Assembly: GCF_003058325.1 (NCBI RefSeq)
Contig: NZ_CP028843.1
Span: 3,655,501 to 3,719,500 of the forward strand
DNA length: 64,000 bases
Direction: 5' to 3'
Source: Methylobacterium currus
GTDB lineage: Bacteria > Pseudomonadota > Alphaproteobacteria > Rhizobiales > Beijerinckiaceae
The notes below the pieces were generated by a model. It was given only the letters and a program-made list of their open reading frames with translations, did not search any database and was not told where the DNA came from. This document shows positions 63,736-64,000 of this stretch, one piece after another. The translations under genes were made by a program, and so were the position numbers. How positions within the stretch are numbered: position 1 is the first letter of the stretch; each line of letters begins with the position of its first letter.

Positions 63736-64000
63736 ATGGACACGGTCGCCATCGCCGGACAGAAGGGCGGTACCGGCAAAACTACCACCGCAGTCAATCT
63801 GGCTGTCGCCGCCCAACAGGCCGGACGACGCGTGGCCGCCCTGGACCTCGACCCGCAGGGCTCGCTCGCCGCATGGGCCGCCCGGCGCGAGGTTGACGAT
63901 CCGGCCGTCGATCATCTCGGGCTCGAACGCGTCGAGCAGTTGCCGAAGATCCTCGCCGCACTCGAGCGGCGCGGTTTCGACCTCATCATCCTTGACACCG
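63736..64000 (+). CDS. parA: ParA-family partition ATPase, 3' end outside the window
   Basis: The first 88 codons of a ParA/MinD-type ATPase. The deviant Walker A is [20 protein letters not shown], with both lysines, and the A' motif is [23 protein letters not shown] at the edge begins Walker B. ATG 63736 has GGAGG upstream. ParA moves plasmids or chromosome origins to daughter cells with ParB. It follows the relaxase gene by 243 bp. Confidence 0.9.
   Translation, partial: MDTVAIAGQKGGTGKTTTAVNLAVAAQQAGRRVAALDLDPQGSLAAWAARREVDDPAVDHLGLERVEQLPKILAALERRGFDLIILDT

Noticed and set aside
1..64000. tRNA and rRNA genes
   Set aside because: I looked for conserved tRNA T-arm and rRNA words and saw none that could be folded convincingly; a covariance-model search would settle it.

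Overview
The window is high-GC DNA whose gene content and codon use fit an alphaproteobacterium of the Methylobacterium type (Hyphomicrobiales). Supporting signs are tightly overlapping GTGA/ATGA operons, a phasin for polyhydroxyalkanoate granules, an alphaproteobacterial LexA box (GTTC-N7-GTTC) upstream of umuD, and many IS5, IS3, IS21, IS110 and IS630 elements or remnants. A MobA/MobL-type relaxase gene followed by parA at the right end suggests a megaplasmid or an integrated mobile element. I assigned no species.

Left part, 0.2-26 kb, is ordinary metabolic DNA. (i) A leftward operon runs tetR - ABC permease - ATPase - binding protein - permease - metal-dependent amidohydrolase - COG0523 (CobW-like) GTPase. 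It is divergent from a second amidohydrolase gene, and the gap between them holds a 26-bp palindrome. (ii) A leftward operon encodes a KdgT-type permease, a DUF1537 four-carbon acid-sugar kinase, a PdxA2-type dehydrogenase and a DeoR regulator. (iii) A leftward operon encodes a LacI regulator, a perfect 16-bp operator, a spermidine/putrescine-type ABC ATPase, hydantoinase/oxoprolinase HyuA and HyuB, a binding protein and two permeases. It ends next to two dead transposases. The logic is import and hydrolysis of an amide or hydantoin-like compound in (i) and (iii), and acid-sugar breakdown in (ii).

Middle part, 26-48 kb, is an accessory zone full of relics. It holds a phasin gene with a strong terminator, small hypothetical genes, IS remnants, a duplicated small-gene cassette (one copy dead, one intact), and a prophage fragment with tail-fibre and beta-helix tailspike genes plus holin-like membrane proteins but no head or packaging genes. 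An IS630 insertion separates the last phage gene from its terminator. An AT-richer methyltransferase gene follows. Then come umuD with a Cys in place of the catalytic Ser and a umuC that has lost both its start codon and its frame. An IS5-family element and a HEPN-like gene with an in-frame TAA complete the zone.

Right part, 48-64 kb, holds the most interesting locus. Three leftward genes encode (a) a SNF2-family helicase whose C-terminus carries 16 tandem 15-residue [C/S]-x2-[S/T]-G repeats, (b) a CD-NTase (SMODS fold with an AGS-C sensor) cut in two by an IS110-family insertion, and (c) a SLATT-type transmembrane effector. This is a CBASS-like defence module, presently inactivated, with an unusual helicase beside it. 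An IS21 element, an acidic hypothetical gene, a non-coding region with strong inverted repeats (possible oriT region), the relaxase gene, a palindrome-rich segment and the start of parA complete the window.
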